Notes under the pieces: generated by a model
The model's input: only the letters and a program-made list of their open reading frames with translations
Databases searched by the model: none
Told to the model about the DNA's origin: nothing
Made by a program: the position numbers and the translations under genes
Origin: Intestinibacter bartlettii
Lineage (GTDB): Bacteria > Bacillota > Clostridia > Peptostreptococcales > Peptostreptococcaceae
DNA: 64,000 nucleotides
NCBI RefSeq assembly: GCF_018917435.1
Contig: NZ_JAHLOQ010000012.1
Coordinates: 1 to 64,000 of the forward strand
Direction: 5' to 3'
Shown here: piece by piece, positions 27,898-39,700 of the stretch
Layout: each line of letters starts with the position of its first letter
Numbering within the stretch: position 1 is the stretch's first letter

Positions 27898-30800
27898 TGG
27901 GACTTAGATTTGTATTTGGAAGAGGCGGAAGTGGAAAAAGTACATATTTGTTAAATGAGATAAAATCAAGAGTTCAAGATAATGAAACATCACCAGTAAT
28001 ATTATTAGTTCCAGAACAATATTCCTTCGAAATGGAGAAAAAGATAAGTTCTCTTTATTTAGGAAAAGAAAAAGATAAGTATATGAGAACTAGAGTACTT
28101 ACTTTTAATACTATGAGTGCTCTTGTGTTCACTAAAACAGGTGGACTGACAGATGTAAATATAAATTCAAGTGGTAAGGCAATGATAACTTATAAAGCTA
28201 TAGAAAAAGTAGCAGATGAGTTAAATGTATTTTCAAAAGCTGCATCACAAACGGGTTTTGTAGGATCAATTAGTGAGATAATAAGTGAGTTAAAACAATA
28301 TAATGTAAATTACGATATGTTAGAGTATATTGCCGAAGATATAGATAATGAAACACTTAGACTAAAATTAAAGGACGTAAGTAAGATATTTGAAGCTTTT
28401 GAAAATGAATTACATGAAAACTATGTTGACTCTCAAGACATGCTTGGTTCACTAGCACAGAAACTAGAAAATACAAGTTATTTTGATGGAAGTTATGTTT
28501 ATATAGATGAATTTACAGGTTTTACACCAAAACAGTACTCAATTTTAGCAAAACTTCTAAAAAAAGCTAAAGAAGTAACAGTATCTTTAACTGTGGATAA
28601 TATAAACTATTTAAATTATAGAAAAAACGACCCATTTTCAAGAACTAAATATACTTATGAAAAACTGAGAAAAATAGCTATGGATAATGCTGTAAAGATA
28701 AATCCATATGTAGATTTAAATAAAGGTAAAATAAAGCGTTTTGAAAATAATGATGAACTTTTACATTTAGAGAGATACTATAATGCATATCCATATAATG
28801 ATTACGAGAAAGAAGTAAATTATATAAAAATAAAAGAATTTAACAATTTATATGAAGAAGTTGAACATATAGCTAAAGAAATAGTCAACTTAGTTAGAGA
28901 TAAAAATGTAAGATATAAAGATATAACTGTAGCGACTAGAGACTTAAATAGATATGACTTTTTAGTACATTCAATATTTAACGAATATGAAATACCAAAC
29001 TTTATCGATAAAAAGAGAGACGTAAAGTCAAACCCTATAATAGTTTTGATAACATCTGCTCTTGAAATAAAAAATAAGCGTTATTCATATGAGGTTATGT
29101 TTAGGTATTTAAAAAGCGGTCTTATTGGATTAAGTGTAGATGAGGTTAGTTTAATTGAAAACTACGTTATATTAAACGGAATAAAGGGTAAGAAATGGCT
29201 AGAAGAAAAATGGGAATATAGAGCTGTAAATAACTACAACTCTGATATGACTGAAGAAGAAGCTGAAACTATAAAAAATATAAATGAAATAAAAAATAGA
29301 GTTCTAAGCCCAGTTATAAAATTACAAAATAAATTAAAAGGTAAAAAAAGTTGTAGAGAAATCTGTAAAAATATATATGAATTTTTAGTAGAGATAGACA
29401 TGGAACAAACTATTTACGATTTAGTTGAAAACTTCAAAGATAAGGGCGAACTAGAAATAGCAAGTCAATATTCTCAAGTTTGGGATATAGTTATTGATAT
29501 ATTAGATCAAATTGTAGAGATAATGGGAGACGATGTTGTATCAATAGATAAATTTATAAAAATAATAAGCCTTGGATTTGAAGAATATGAATTGGGGTTA
29601 GTTCCACCAAGTATAGATCAAGTACTAGTAAGTAGTGTTGACAGGATGAAAAATCCAAATACAAAATATCTTTACTTAATAGGAGTAACAGATGGAATCT
29701 TCCCTTTAATAGCTAAAGAAAAAGGGATACTAAATGATAAAGATAGAAATACCCTAATGGATAGAGGTGTTGAAATAGATATAGATAGTAAGACTAAGAC
29801 TTTTGAAGAGCAATTTTTAGTGTATAAAGCATTGACTTCAACATCTGAAAACTTGATTTTAACTTATCCAGTTGCAGATTCTGAGGGAAGAAGTTTAAGG
29901 CCTTCTATAATAATAGCTAGGCTTAAAAAAATATTCCCTAAATTAGACATAGAAAGTTATCTATTAGAAAATAAAAGAGAAAATGAAGAACAGATGATGG
30001 AAGATATAACTGTTAAATCTCCAACATTCAACAAAATGGTAAATAAAATAAAATCATTTGATAATGGTGAAGAGATAGAAAATCTATGGTTAGATGTATA
30101 CAGATATTTTGCAAATGACAATAAATATAAAGAGATAACAACAAAGATAATTTCAGGACTTACTTATACAAATATGGTCCATAAAGTATCAGAAGAAAAA
30201 ATAAATAAATTATATGAAACACATAATTTGAGTGTTTCTAGACTAGAAAAATATTCAGCTTGTCCATTTGCATATTTTATTCAATATGGACTTAAGGCAC
30301 AAGAAAGAAAGGAATATTCATTTGCTGCACCAGATTTAGGAACATTTATACATAATATAATGTATGAATTCTCGAAATCACTAGAAAAGGATGGACTTCA
30401 TTGGAATCAAATCAATGAAGCTTATATAGAAAAAAAGGTAGTTTCTATTGTAGATCATATGATTGCACAGATACCTGGATTTATATTAAATAGTTCACCT
30501 AGATATAAGTATTTATCTTATAGGCTTAAAAAGATGCTTATGGCAGCAATAAATATAATTGCTACACAAATTAAATCTGGAGAATTTGAACCTATAGATT
30601 ATGAAGTTAATTTTGGACAAACAGGGAAATATCCTCCTATAAGAATAGTGCTAGAAGATGGGACTCAAATTAATCTAATTGGTCAGATAGACAGAATAGA
30701 TGAATTTGATGAAGGTGATGAAAGATATATTAGAATAATTGACTATAAATCATCAGATAAAAATATAAATCTTACAGAAGTATATTATGGATTACAACTT

Positions 30801-31352
30801 CAATTATTAGTTTATCTAGATGCAATACTTGAAAGTGCAATGAAAAAAGGAAATAGTATTCATCCAGCTGCAATTTTATATTGTAAGATAGATAATCCAA
30901 TTGCTAAATTTAATGAAAATAAAGAAGAAGAGCAAATAGATGAAGAAATATTAAAACAGTCTAAGATGAAAGGGCTTTTGGCAAAAGATGCTCATATAAT
31001 TAAAAAAATGGATAAGGCACTTTATGAAGAAGATGTAAAATCTTCACTAATAGTTCCGGCAGCTTTAAATAAAGACGGAAGTTTATCAAAAAATACAAAT
31101 AGTGTAACTTATCAGGAATTCGAAGTACTTAGAAAATATGTAAAACATGAAATAAAAGATTTGTGTGAAGGAATGTTAGGTGGAGATATAAGTATAAATC
31201 CTAATAAACATAAAGATAGAACTTCGTGTGACTTCTGTATATATAATGCTATATGCCAATTTGATCCTACTCTTAAGGACAATAATTATAATATTATAAA
31301 AGATAAAAAGAACGAAGAAATTATTCGTATGATGGCTGAGGAGGTGGAATAA
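27897..31352 (+). CDS. addB: ATP-dependent helicase/deoxyribonuclease subunit B (AddB)
   Basis: An 1151-aa subunit of the AddAB (RexAB) double-strand break resection complex. The P-loop GRGGSGKST at 8-16 is intact, while later helicase motifs are degenerate, as usual for AddB. The C-terminal nuclease has IDRIDEFD near 930 and IIDYKSSD near 947-954. Cysteines at about 788 (ACPFAY) and CDFCIYNAIC near 1111-1120 bind the Fe-S cluster. Length and architecture match Bacillus AddB. The stop overlaps the addA start (TAATG), giving a 1:1 coupling of the two subunits. Confidence 0.95.
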   Translation: MGLRFVFGRGGSGKSTYLLNEIKSRVQDNETSPVILLVPEQYSFEMEKKISSLYLGKEKDKYMRTRVLTFNTMSALVFTKTGGLTDVNINSSGKAMITYKAIEKVADELNVFSKAASQTGFVGSISEIISELKQYNVNYDMLEYIAEDIDNETLRLKLKDVSKIFEAFENELHENYVDSQDMLGSLAQKLENTSYFDGSYVYIDEFTGFTPKQYSILAKLLKKAKEVTVSLTVDNINYLNYRKNDPFSRTKYTYEKLRKIAMDNAVKINPYVDLNKGKIKRFENNDELLHLERYYNAYPYNDYEKEVNYIKIKEFNNLYEEVEHIAKEIVNLVRDKNVRYKDITVATRDLNRYDFLVHSIFNEYEIPNFIDKKRDVKSNPIIVLITSALEIKNKRYSYEVMFRYLKSGLIGLSVDEVSLIENYVILNGIKGKKWLEEKWEYRAVNNYNSDMTEEEAETIKNINEIKNRVLSPVIKLQNKLKGKKSCREICKNIYEFLVEIDMEQTIYDLVENFKDKGELEIASQYSQVWDIVIDILDQIVEIMGDDVVSIDKFIKIISLGFEEYELGLVPPSIDQVLVSSVDRMKNPNTKYLYLIGVTDGIFPLIAKEKGILNDKDRNTLMDRGVEIDIDSKTKTFEEQFLVYKALTSTSENLILTYPVADSEGRSLRPSIIIARLKKIFPKLDIESYLLENKRENEEQMMEDITVKSPTFNKMVNKIKSFDNGEEIENLWLDVYRYFANDNKYKEITTKIISGLTYTNMVHKVSEEKINKLYETHNLSVSRLEKYSACPFAYFIQYGLKAQERKEYSFAAPDLGTFIHNIMYEFSKSLEKDGLHWNQINEAYIEKKVVSIVDHMIAQIPGFILNSSPRYKYLSYRLKKMLMAAINIIATQIKSGEFEPIDYEVNFGQTGKYPPIRIVLEDGTQINLIGQIDRIDEFDEGDERYIRIIDYKSSDKNINLTEVYYGLQLQLLVYLDAILESAMKKGNSIHPAAILYCKIDNPIAKFNENKEEEQIDEEILKQSKMKGLLAKDAHIIKKMDKALYEEDVKSSLIVPAALNKDGSLSKNTNSVTYQEFEVLRKYVKHEIKDLCEGMLGGDISINPNKHKDRTSCDFCIYNAICQFDPTLKDNNYNIIKDKKNEEIIRMMAEEVE

Positions 31353-34300
31353 TGAGTTCTACAATATGGACAAAAGAACAACAAAATGTTATCGATAGTA
31401 GAGGTGGGAACTTGTTAGTTGCCGCAGCAGCTGGTTCTGGAAAGACTGCTGTACTTGTTGAACGTATAATACAAATGATTTTAAATCCAGACTTAAAAGT
31501 AGACATAGATAAATTATTAGTAGTTACGTTCACTAATGCAGCTGCATCTGAAATGAGGGAGAGAATAGGAGATGCTATTTCTAAAAAATTAGATGAAAAT
31601 CCAGAAGATGAACACCTTCAAGACCAATTAGTACTTTTAAATAAGGCTAGTATAACGACAATACATTCATTTTGTTTAGAGGTTATAAAATCGAATTTCC
31701 ACAAAATCAATCTAGATCCTAATTTTAGAATTGGAGATGAAACGGAATGTTCTCTTATGAAATTAGAAGCGATAGATGAGGCATTTGATATTTTATATGA
31801 AGAACAAGACCAAGAGTTTTGCTATTTAGTAGATTGCTATGCTGAAAAGAGAGGGGATTCAAACTTACAAAATCTGATTTTATCGATATATAGCTTTGTA
31901 ATGGCATCACCATATCCAAAAGAGTGGTTAAAGCAAAGTGCAGAGGATTTTAATATTGATGATAATTTTGATTTTGCAACTTCAAAATGGGCCAATGCAA
32001 TACTTCAAACTGTAAAAATTCAAATGGAAGGTATAGAAAAATCTTTAAAAAAAGCAATTGAAGATGTATCTGGGATAGATGAACTAGTAACTTTTAATGA
32101 CAAATTAAAAATAGAATATCAAAAAATAAAAGATATAGTAAACGCTTGTGATATTTCGTGGAGTGATGCATACAACAAAATTGCAACTATGCAATTTGAA
32201 AACTTTGCAAAAGGAGTTAAGAGAATTCCTAAAGATGCACCATCTTATGTAAAAGAGGAAAAAGATAGAGCAAAGAAAACAAGAGATAATGCTAAAAAAT
32301 CAGTTGAGAAAATAAAAACATCAGTCTTTAGTAAACATTATGACGATTTAAAAGAAGAAATTAAATTCCTATATCCAGTTGTTAAATCATTATCTGATGT
32401 AGTTTTAATGTTTGATAAAATATATAGTCAGAAAAAAAGAGATAAGGGAATTATAGATTTTAGTGATATAGAACATTTTGCATTACAGATTTTAACTGAA
32501 ACTGATGAAAATGGAGATTTTTTATTTGATAAAAAAGGCAAAAATATTCCATCGGATATTGCCCTTGAGTATAGAGAAAAGTTCTATGAAATATTTATAG
32601 ATGAATACCAAGATAGTAACCAAGTTCAAGAGGTTATTTTATCTACAATAGCTAAACAAGATGAACCTAATAGATTTATGGTTGGTGATGTAAAACAAAG
32701 TATATATAGATTTAGACAAGCAAAACCAGAAATATTCTTACAAAAATACGCTACTTATGATACTGATTTATCTAGCAAATACAAAAAAATAATGCTATAT
32801 AAAAACTTCAGAAGTAGAAAAGAAGTAGTAGACAGTGTAAACTACATATTCGAACACATAATGAGCAAAAATCTGGGTGAAATTGATTATAACGAAGAAG
32901 AAAAACTAAACTTGGGTGCCAATTTTGCAGAAGTTGAAGATGAAAAGATAATATTAGGTGGACCTACAGAAATACATCTAATGGAGAAGAAAGTTGAAGA
33001 AGTTGAAAATCCTGATGAAGAAGAGGAAGAAAGCGAAGATTTAGATGCAAGCCAGATAGAGGCAAGAATGGTAGGTAAAATAATTAGAGATATTATGAGA
33101 CCTAACGAAAATGGAGAAATAATGCAGGTCTTCGATAAAAGAAGTGGTGAATATAGAAATGTGGAATATAAGGACATAGTAATATTACTTAGGGCTACAT
33201 CAGCATGGGCTCCAGTATTTGCAGAGGAATTAATAAATATGGATATTCCAACTTATGCAGATATGGGACAAGGTTACTTTGAAACTATGGAAATACAGGT
33301 AATGATGTCTTTCTTAAAAGTAATTGATAACCCAATGCAAGATATTCCTCTTATTGCAATTCTACGATCTCCTATATATGGATTTACACCAGAAGATTTT
33401 ATAGATATTAGAACTGTAGACAAAAAGGTAAGTTTCTATGAAGCTATGAGAAAATTTGTAGGTGAAAGTATAGATTTAAGTAAAGTAGAAGATCAAGAGA
33501 ATGAAGATGATGAGCATAATATAGAAACAGATGAAATTATTGATTATGAAATTGAACAAGTAACTACAAACATACTTAATCACATGGAAGATGCAGCAGA
33601 TAATCAAAGTATACAAAATGATATGGACGATTATTATCAAAATATTGATTATACAGATATTGATTATTATGATGAAGAAATCACATATAATGATGAGATT
33701 ATGTATGATGAATCTTATATAAATGAAGGGTATGACCAATCATATATGTATGCTGAACAAGATGATTTAATTTATAATATAGATTCAGAAATTGAAGAAG
33801 AAAATATACAAGGCGAAAAACAACCAAGCGAACTTGAATTAAAAGTAAGAAGATTTTTAGATGACTTAAAAGAACTTCAAGAAAAATCTATGTATATGAG
33901 TACAGATGAATTTTTATGGTATATATATACAAATAGTGGATATTATGCATACTGTGGAGCTTTACCAGGTGGGGCTCAAAGACAAGCAAATTTAAGAATT
34001 TTATTTGAAAGAGCTAAACAATTTGAAGAAACAAGTTTTAAAGGAATTTTTAATTTTATTAACTTTATAGGTAAATTAAAAAAATCCAACTCAGATATGG
34101 GAAGTGCAAAAACTTTAGGAGAAAATGCAAATGTAGTCAGAATTATGAGTATTCATAAAAGTAAAGGACTAGAATTCCCGATAGTTATTTGCTCTGGTAT
34201 GGGTAGAAACTTTAATACTATGGACTTTAGAAAAGATGTACTATATCACCATGAATTAGGATATGGACCTCAAATTGTAGATTTTGAAAGAAGAATATCA

Positions 34301-35473
34301 TATCCAAGTATTGCAAAAGAGGCCTTAAAATGCAAAATCAATATAGAAAATATATCAGAAGAGATGAGAATATTATATGTTGCGTTAACAAGAGCAAAAG
34401 AAAAACTTATAATAACAGCATCAATAAAAGATATAGAACAAAACTTGCATAAATGGTCATCAAATATATCAACAGAAAAAATGGTATCAAAATATGATAT
34501 ATTAAACGGTAAAAATTATTTAGATTGGATGATGCCAGCTGTTATAAAACACAAAGATTTAGAAGAAATTAGAGAAACATATAATATATCTACAAAAATA
34601 TCTGTGGAAGATGAATCTGAGTGGTATATGAAAACTTGGACTAGAGATGATATAGATTTTGAAAAACATGAAAAAGAAGGAATAAGAGAAATTTTAAATA
34701 ATATTGATTTATCTCAAAGTGATACACAATATTATACTCAAATAGAAGATAAATTAGATTTTGAATATCCTTATTTAGGTGTTGTAAAAAAAGCTGCTAG
34801 TATATCTGTAACAGAAATAAAGAAAAGACAAGAAGAATATGAAGACCAAGATGAATCTTATAGTTTATATAGGAAAAAGACAACACTTAAAAAACCTAAG
34901 TTTTTAAGTGAAACCCAAAAACAAGAAAAAATAACAGGCGCAAGAAGAGGTACAATAGTCCATTTAATAATGGAAGTTTTAGACTTTGACAAAATATCGA
35001 CAGAAAAAGAGATAAGATCTCAAATAGAGGATTTAATAAAAAGAAGAGTAATAACAGAGAAGGAGTCAAAAGTTTTATCTCCTAGAAAAATATTAAGATT
35101 CTTTAGAAGTCCTATAGCTAAGAGAATGTTATCATCTAAATTTGTAAAGAGAGAGCAAAAGATATATACTCAAATAAAGATGAACGATATATATTTAAAT
35201 GATGAAGAATTTAAAAACAACAGAGAAACATATGGAGATGAATCTGTTATGCTTAGAGGTGTTATAGATTTATACTTTGAAGAAGATGATGAACTAGTTA
35301 TTTTAGACTATAAGACAGATTGGATAGATGAAAACAATAAAAAACAAATCATACATCGATACAAAAAACAATTAGATCTTTATGCAGAGGTGCTTTCTAT
35401 ATTGACTGGTAAAAAAATAAAGGAAAAGTATTTGTATTTATTCAGTATAGATGAACAAGTAAAAATTGAGTAA
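31352..35473 (+). CDS. addA: ATP-dependent helicase/nuclease subunit A (AddA) with an acidic insertion
   Basis: A 1373-aa 3'-5' helicase and nuclease of the AddAB complex. Walker A AAAGSGKTAVL is near 25-35, DEYQD near 417-421, GDVKQSIYRFRQ near 449-460, motif V HKSKGLEFP, motif VI YVALTRAKEKL, and the C-terminal nuclease GVIDLYFEED and ILDYKTDW near 1302-1325. It is about 100-140 residues longer than most AddA proteins. The excess lies mainly in an Asp/Glu/Tyr/Asn-rich low-complexity stretch at about residues 710-824 (33480-33825), with a smaller acidic run near 545-570. All catalytic motifs are intact on both sides. Confidence 0.95.
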   Translation: MSSTIWTKEQQNVIDSRGGNLLVAAAAGSGKTAVLVERIIQMILNPDLKVDIDKLLVVTFTNAAASEMRERIGDAISKKLDENPEDEHLQDQLVLLNKASITTIHSFCLEVIKSNFHKINLDPNFRIGDETECSLMKLEAIDEAFDILYEEQDQEFCYLVDCYAEKRGDSNLQNLILSIYSFVMASPYPKEWLKQSAEDFNIDDNFDFATSKWANAILQTVKIQMEGIEKSLKKAIEDVSGIDELVTFNDKLKIEYQKIKDIVNACDISWSDAYNKIATMQFENFAKGVKRIPKDAPSYVKEEKDRAKKTRDNAKKSVEKIKTSVFSKHYDDLKEEIKFLYPVVKSLSDVVLMFDKIYSQKKRDKGIIDFSDIEHFALQILTETDENGDFLFDKKGKNIPSDIALEYREKFYEIFIDEYQDSNQVQEVILSTIAKQDEPNRFMVGDVKQSIYRFRQAKPEIFLQKYATYDTDLSSKYKKIMLYKNFRSRKEVVDSVNYIFEHIMSKNLGEIDYNEEEKLNLGANFAEVEDEKIILGGPTEIHLMEKKVEEVENPDEEEEESEDLDASQIEARMVGKIIRDIMRPNENGEIMQVFDKRSGEYRNVEYKDIVILLRATSAWAPVFAEELINMDIPTYADMGQGYFETMEIQVMMSFLKVIDNPMQDIPLIAILRSPIYGFTPEDFIDIRTVDKKVSFYEAMRKFVGESIDLSKVEDQENEDDEHNIETDEIIDYEIEQVTTNILNHMEDAADNQSIQNDMDDYYQNIDYTDIDYYDEEITYNDEIMYDESYINEGYDQSYMYAEQDDLIYNIDSEIEEENIQGEKQPSELELKVRRFLDDLKELQEKSMYMSTDEFLWYIYTNSGYYAYCGALPGGAQRQANLRILFERAKQFEETSFKGIFNFINFIGKLKKSNSDMGSAKTLGENANVVRIMSIHKSKGLEFPIVICSGMGRNFNTMDFRKDVLYHHELGYGPQIVDFERRISYPSIAKEALKCKINIENISEEMRILYVALTRAKEKLIITASIKDIEQNLHKWSSNISTEKMVSKYDILNGKNYLDWMMPAVIKHKDLEEIRETYNISTKISVEDESEWYMKTWTRDDIDFEKHEKEGIREILNNIDLSQSDTQYYTQIEDKLDFEYPYLGVVKKAASISVTEIKKRQEEYEDQDESYSLYRKKTTLKKPKFLSETQKQEKITGARRGTIVHLIMEVLDFDKISTEKEIRSQIEDLIKRRVITEKESKVLSPRKILRFFRSPIAKRMLSSKFVKREQKIYTQIKMNDIYLNDEEFKNNRETYGDESVMLRGVIDLYFEEDDELVILDYKTDWIDENNKKQIIHRYKKQLDLYAEVLSILTGKKIKEKYLYLFSIDEQVKIE

Positions 35474-35529
35474 AAATAATCGCAGCAAAAATTAGTGGCG
35501 AGATATTAAAAGGAGAGATAGATAATACG

Positions 35530-36729
35530 ATGAGATTTATTCATACATCAGATTGGCACTTGGGAAAAACTTTAGAGGGAAATAGCAGACTAGAAGAACA
35601 AGAGATGTTTTTAAATGATTTTATAAATATAGTCGAAGAAAATAACATAGATATGGTAATAATAGCTGGAGATATTTATGATACATCAAATCCTCCAGCT
35701 GCTGCTGAAAAATTATTTTATAAAACTGTATGCAAATTAGCTGATAATGGAAATAGATGTGTGGTAGTGATTTCAGGAAATCATGATAATCCTGAAAGAT
35801 TGGCAGCTATTACACCTTTAGCTGAAGAGATGGGAATACTAGTGTTTGGATACCCACTAAGTAAAACAAACGTAGCTAAATACAACGGTTTTGAAATAAC
35901 AGAAGCTTTAGAAGGCTGTACAAAATTTAATTTTAAGGGAGAAAAGGTAACATTAATAACTCTTCCTTATCCAAGTGAAAAAAGATTAAATGAAGTTATA
36001 AAAGGTGATACAGATAGAGAACAACAAATATCTTATAGTAAAAAGGTTGGAGATTTATTTAGAAAATTAGAAGAAAACTTTGAAGAAGATAGTGTAAATA
36101 TAGCTGTGAGTCATCTATTTGTAGTTGGAGGTGAATCAACAGAATCTGAAAGACCTATAGAATTAGGTGGAAGTCTCCTTGTTCAAAAGAATGACCTCCC
36201 ACAAAATTCGCAATATACAGCATTAGGTCATTTACATAAACCACAAAAGGCATCAGAGAGATTACATGCGTATTATAGCGGTTCACCAATTCAATACAGT
36301 AAAAGTGAAAGAATATACTCAAAAGGGGCTAAAATTGTAGAAGTTCACCCAGGGGAAGATGCTATAATTGAAGATATTTACTTTAAAAATTACAAACCAA
36401 TAGAAGTTTTTAAATGTAAAGGAGTAGAAGAAGCCATAAATATATGTGAAGAAAATAAAGATAAAAATATATGGTCTTATTTTGAGATAGTGACTGATGA
36501 AGTAATAAGCCAAAATCATATTAAAACAATGAAATCTTTATTAAAAGACATTATAGAAATAAAACCTATAATAAATCAAAGTTATGAGTATGAACATGTA
36601 GATATGAGGGAAAAAACAATGAAAGAATTATTCATTGAATACTATAAATTTAGAAATAAAGTAGAACCAAAAGGTGAATTATTGGATTTATTTTTAAACA
36701 TAGTTGAAGAAGAGGGTGACAGTAATTGA
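35530..36729 (+). CDS. sbcD: Exonuclease SbcCD subunit D
   Basis: A 399-aa Mre11-type manganese phosphodiesterase that acts with SbcC on hairpins and protein-blocked ends. Motifs are SDWHLGKT (D8, H10), AGDIYDTSNPP near 46-56, GNHDNPERL near 83-91, VSHLFVVGG near 191-199 and ALGHLHKP near 231-238. A C-terminal capping domain follows. AAAGGAGA precedes the ATG. It starts 56 nt after addA and its stop overlaps the sbcC TTG by 4 nt, so it belongs to the same operon. Confidence 0.95.
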   Translation: MRFIHTSDWHLGKTLEGNSRLEEQEMFLNDFINIVEENNIDMVIIAGDIYDTSNPPAAAEKLFYKTVCKLADNGNRCVVVISGNHDNPERLAAITPLAEEMGILVFGYPLSKTNVAKYNGFEITEALEGCTKFNFKGEKVTLITLPYPSEKRLNEVIKGDTDREQQISYSKKVGDLFRKLEENFEEDSVNIAVSHLFVVGGESTESERPIELGGSLLVQKNDLPQNSQYTALGHLHKPQKASERLHAYYSGSPIQYSKSERIYSKGAKIVEVHPGEDAIIEDIYFKNYKPIEVFKCKGVEEAINICEENKDKNIWSYFEIVTDEVISQNHIKTMKSLLKDIIEIKPIINQSYEYEHVDMREKTMKELFIEYYKFRNKVEPKGELLDLFLNIVEEEGDSN

Positions 36730-39700
36730 GACCAATTAGATTAGAGATAAGTGGATTAAATAGTTATATAGAAAAACAAGTAATTGATTTTAGTGAATTA
36801 ACATCGAGAGGTTTATTTGGTATTTTTGGAAAGACAGGAAGTGGAAAATCTACTATATTAGATGCTATAACTATAGCTATGTATGGAAATATATCTAGAG
36901 ATACTAAAGAATATATAAATACATCTTGTAACAGCGCTAAAATAAAATATATATTTGAAATAGGAAATAAACACAATAAAAGAAGATATTGTGTTGAAAG
37001 AATATTAAATAAAAATAAATCAGGTACTGCCAACTCATATAGAGCAATATTAACTGAGATAAATATGGATAATACCGAGAAAGTAATAGCAGAACAAAAG
37101 ACTAATGTTGACAAGGCTATTATAGATATCGTTGGACTTACAGCATCTGATTTTACTAGATCTGTTGTTTTGCCTCAAGGTAAATTCAGTGAGTTTTTAC
37201 AATTAGATGATAGTAAAAGAAGAGAAATGCTTGAGAGAATTTTTAATCTTGAAAAGTACGGAAAATCTCTTACAGAAAAGATAAAAGGAAAAAGAGATGA
37301 TAAAAAGATTGAGATAGAAGTACTAGATAACAGTCTTTTACAATATGATGGAACTACTCAAGAGGTTTTTGATGAAACTTATAAACAACTTACAGAATTA
37401 CAAGCTTCATCTAGAAATATGAGACAGGAATTAGAAGATATAGAGAAAAGATATAATGAATATAGAGAGATTATAGGATATCAACAATCACTAGAAGAAA
37501 AAGAAAATAAAAAGAGAAAGCTTGATGAAAAAGCGCCAAAAATTGAAGAAAATAAAGTAAAGGTAGAGCGTTCTGGACATGCTAAAGTAATAAACCCTCA
37601 TATAAAAAATGTACAAGATTTTGAAAAGTCAATAGAACTATATAGCACAGAATTAGGAACTTTAGAATATGAATTTACAGCTTTAAATAGAGAATATGAA
37701 TCTACTAAAATAAAGTATGAACAAGCTCTACATGAAAAAGACAGCAAATTAGAAAGTCTAATTTCGAGCAAGCAGAGATATGAAAGAGCGATAACTATAG
37801 AACAAAAAATAAAAGAGATAGTAGAATCTATAGAAGGTTTAAAAGCTAGAATTTATGACTTTGAAAAAGAAAAAACAAGTTTAAGAAAAGAAATTGAGAA
37901 CTTAGATGCAAAAAATAATAAGGTACATAATTCTATAAAAGAAAATGAAGTTAAAATATCAGCAATTAGAACTAGTGAAGATTTTAAAGAAAAAGTGTAT
38001 AAAGCTTTTGAAGTAGAAAAAGAATATTTGAGAGTAAAAAAAGATTTTGAAGAAAATGAAAAATATATCCCTGTATTGACTAAAGAACTTGAGGCCTTAA
38101 AAAGTAATTTTAGATATGCAGAAAACTCAACAAAAGATGTAAAAACACAGCTTAGAAATATAAATACTACGTATGAAAGTTTAATATCAAAATCACCAGG
38201 AACTAACGATGAAGTAGTAATTATGTCTAATAAAGTTTTGACTTTAAAAACACTTTATGAAAAGACTAAACAAAATGAAAGTAAATTAGATGGATTACAA
38301 GAAAAATTAAATAAAGATAAAGAAGAAAAGTTTAAATTAGATAGAGAAGTAAAAAATTTAAAAGAACAAATTGAAAAGTATAAAAATGAAAGAAATAGTT
38401 TAGATAAAAATTTAGATGAAGAAAAATTTTTGAATCTAGCAAATGAATTAAAAAATCAGTTGATAGAAGGGGCACCATGTCCTGTATGTGGTTCAACTCA
38501 TCATCCTAATTTAGATAAAATAAATAACAATGATAGGATAATATATATAGAAAGTCAAATTAGAAAGATTGATGAAAAGATAAGTTATGCAACGAGGGAT
38601 TATGATGAATCTATACGCTATCAAAGCCAATTATTAAGTACAATAAATATAACTGAAGAATCAATAAGGGAAATAAAAAATGATATTGGAGATTTAAATT
38701 CAAGTGAAATAAATGATGATTTAAATATATTATCAAAAGAAGTAATTTCACTTAGAGAAAAAATTTCTGATTGGACACAAAATAAAGAAAAACTAGAAGT
38801 TGAAATTAAAGAGTTAGAAAAAACGAAAAATAAAAAAGAAAAAGAAGAGTTAGAATTAAGTAAAGATATTTTAAATAAAACTGAAAACTTAAATACGGTA
38901 AAAGAAAATGTAGAAAGAATAAGCAAAAATTATGATTCAATAAAGAAAGAATATCTATATCTAGCTTCAAGTTTAAAAATAGACAATTTAAAAGAAAAAG
39001 TAGAAGAAATAAATAAAAATTCTAGAATTATAGAGCAAATAGAAGAAGAAAATTCTTTATTAAAAAACAATAAAGAACAGATAGAATTGAACTTAAAAGA
39101 AAAAAGAGATGATTTTATAGAATTAGATAAAAATATTTCTAATCTAAACAAAGAAAATGAAAGTAAGCAAAGAGATAAAGTTGAAAAAGAGACAGAGTTT
39201 AATTTAATAACAAAGGGAGAAAATCCAAAACATCTTCTAGACAATATAATTAATGAAATTGATAGAATAACTTCGACAGAAGCAAAGTTAAGAGTTGAAG
39301 TTGAAGAAGAAAAATATGAAACTGAAAAATTAAAATCAAAAATAAGTCAATCTAAAGGAAAACTAGAAGAGGCTAAAAGTAAATATAAAACTTCTAAGAA
39401 CGATCTTAAAGAATTATTATTTGAATATAAATTTGAAAGTATCTATGCAGTAAAAAATGCCCTTATAGATGAAGATGAAAGAGAAAAGTTAAAAGATGAA
39501 ATAGAATTCTTTGAAAAAGAAGAAAAAGAACTAGCAGTTGAAATTAAAAATTTAAAAGAAAAATTAGATGGAAAAACTGTAGATTTAAAAGAATTTTTAG
39601 GTCTTGAAAAGAACAAATATAAGTTAGCACATGATATTGATGAAATAACTAAAGAAATTGGCGCCAAACAAAATGAAGTTATGACTTTAGAAAAAAACTT

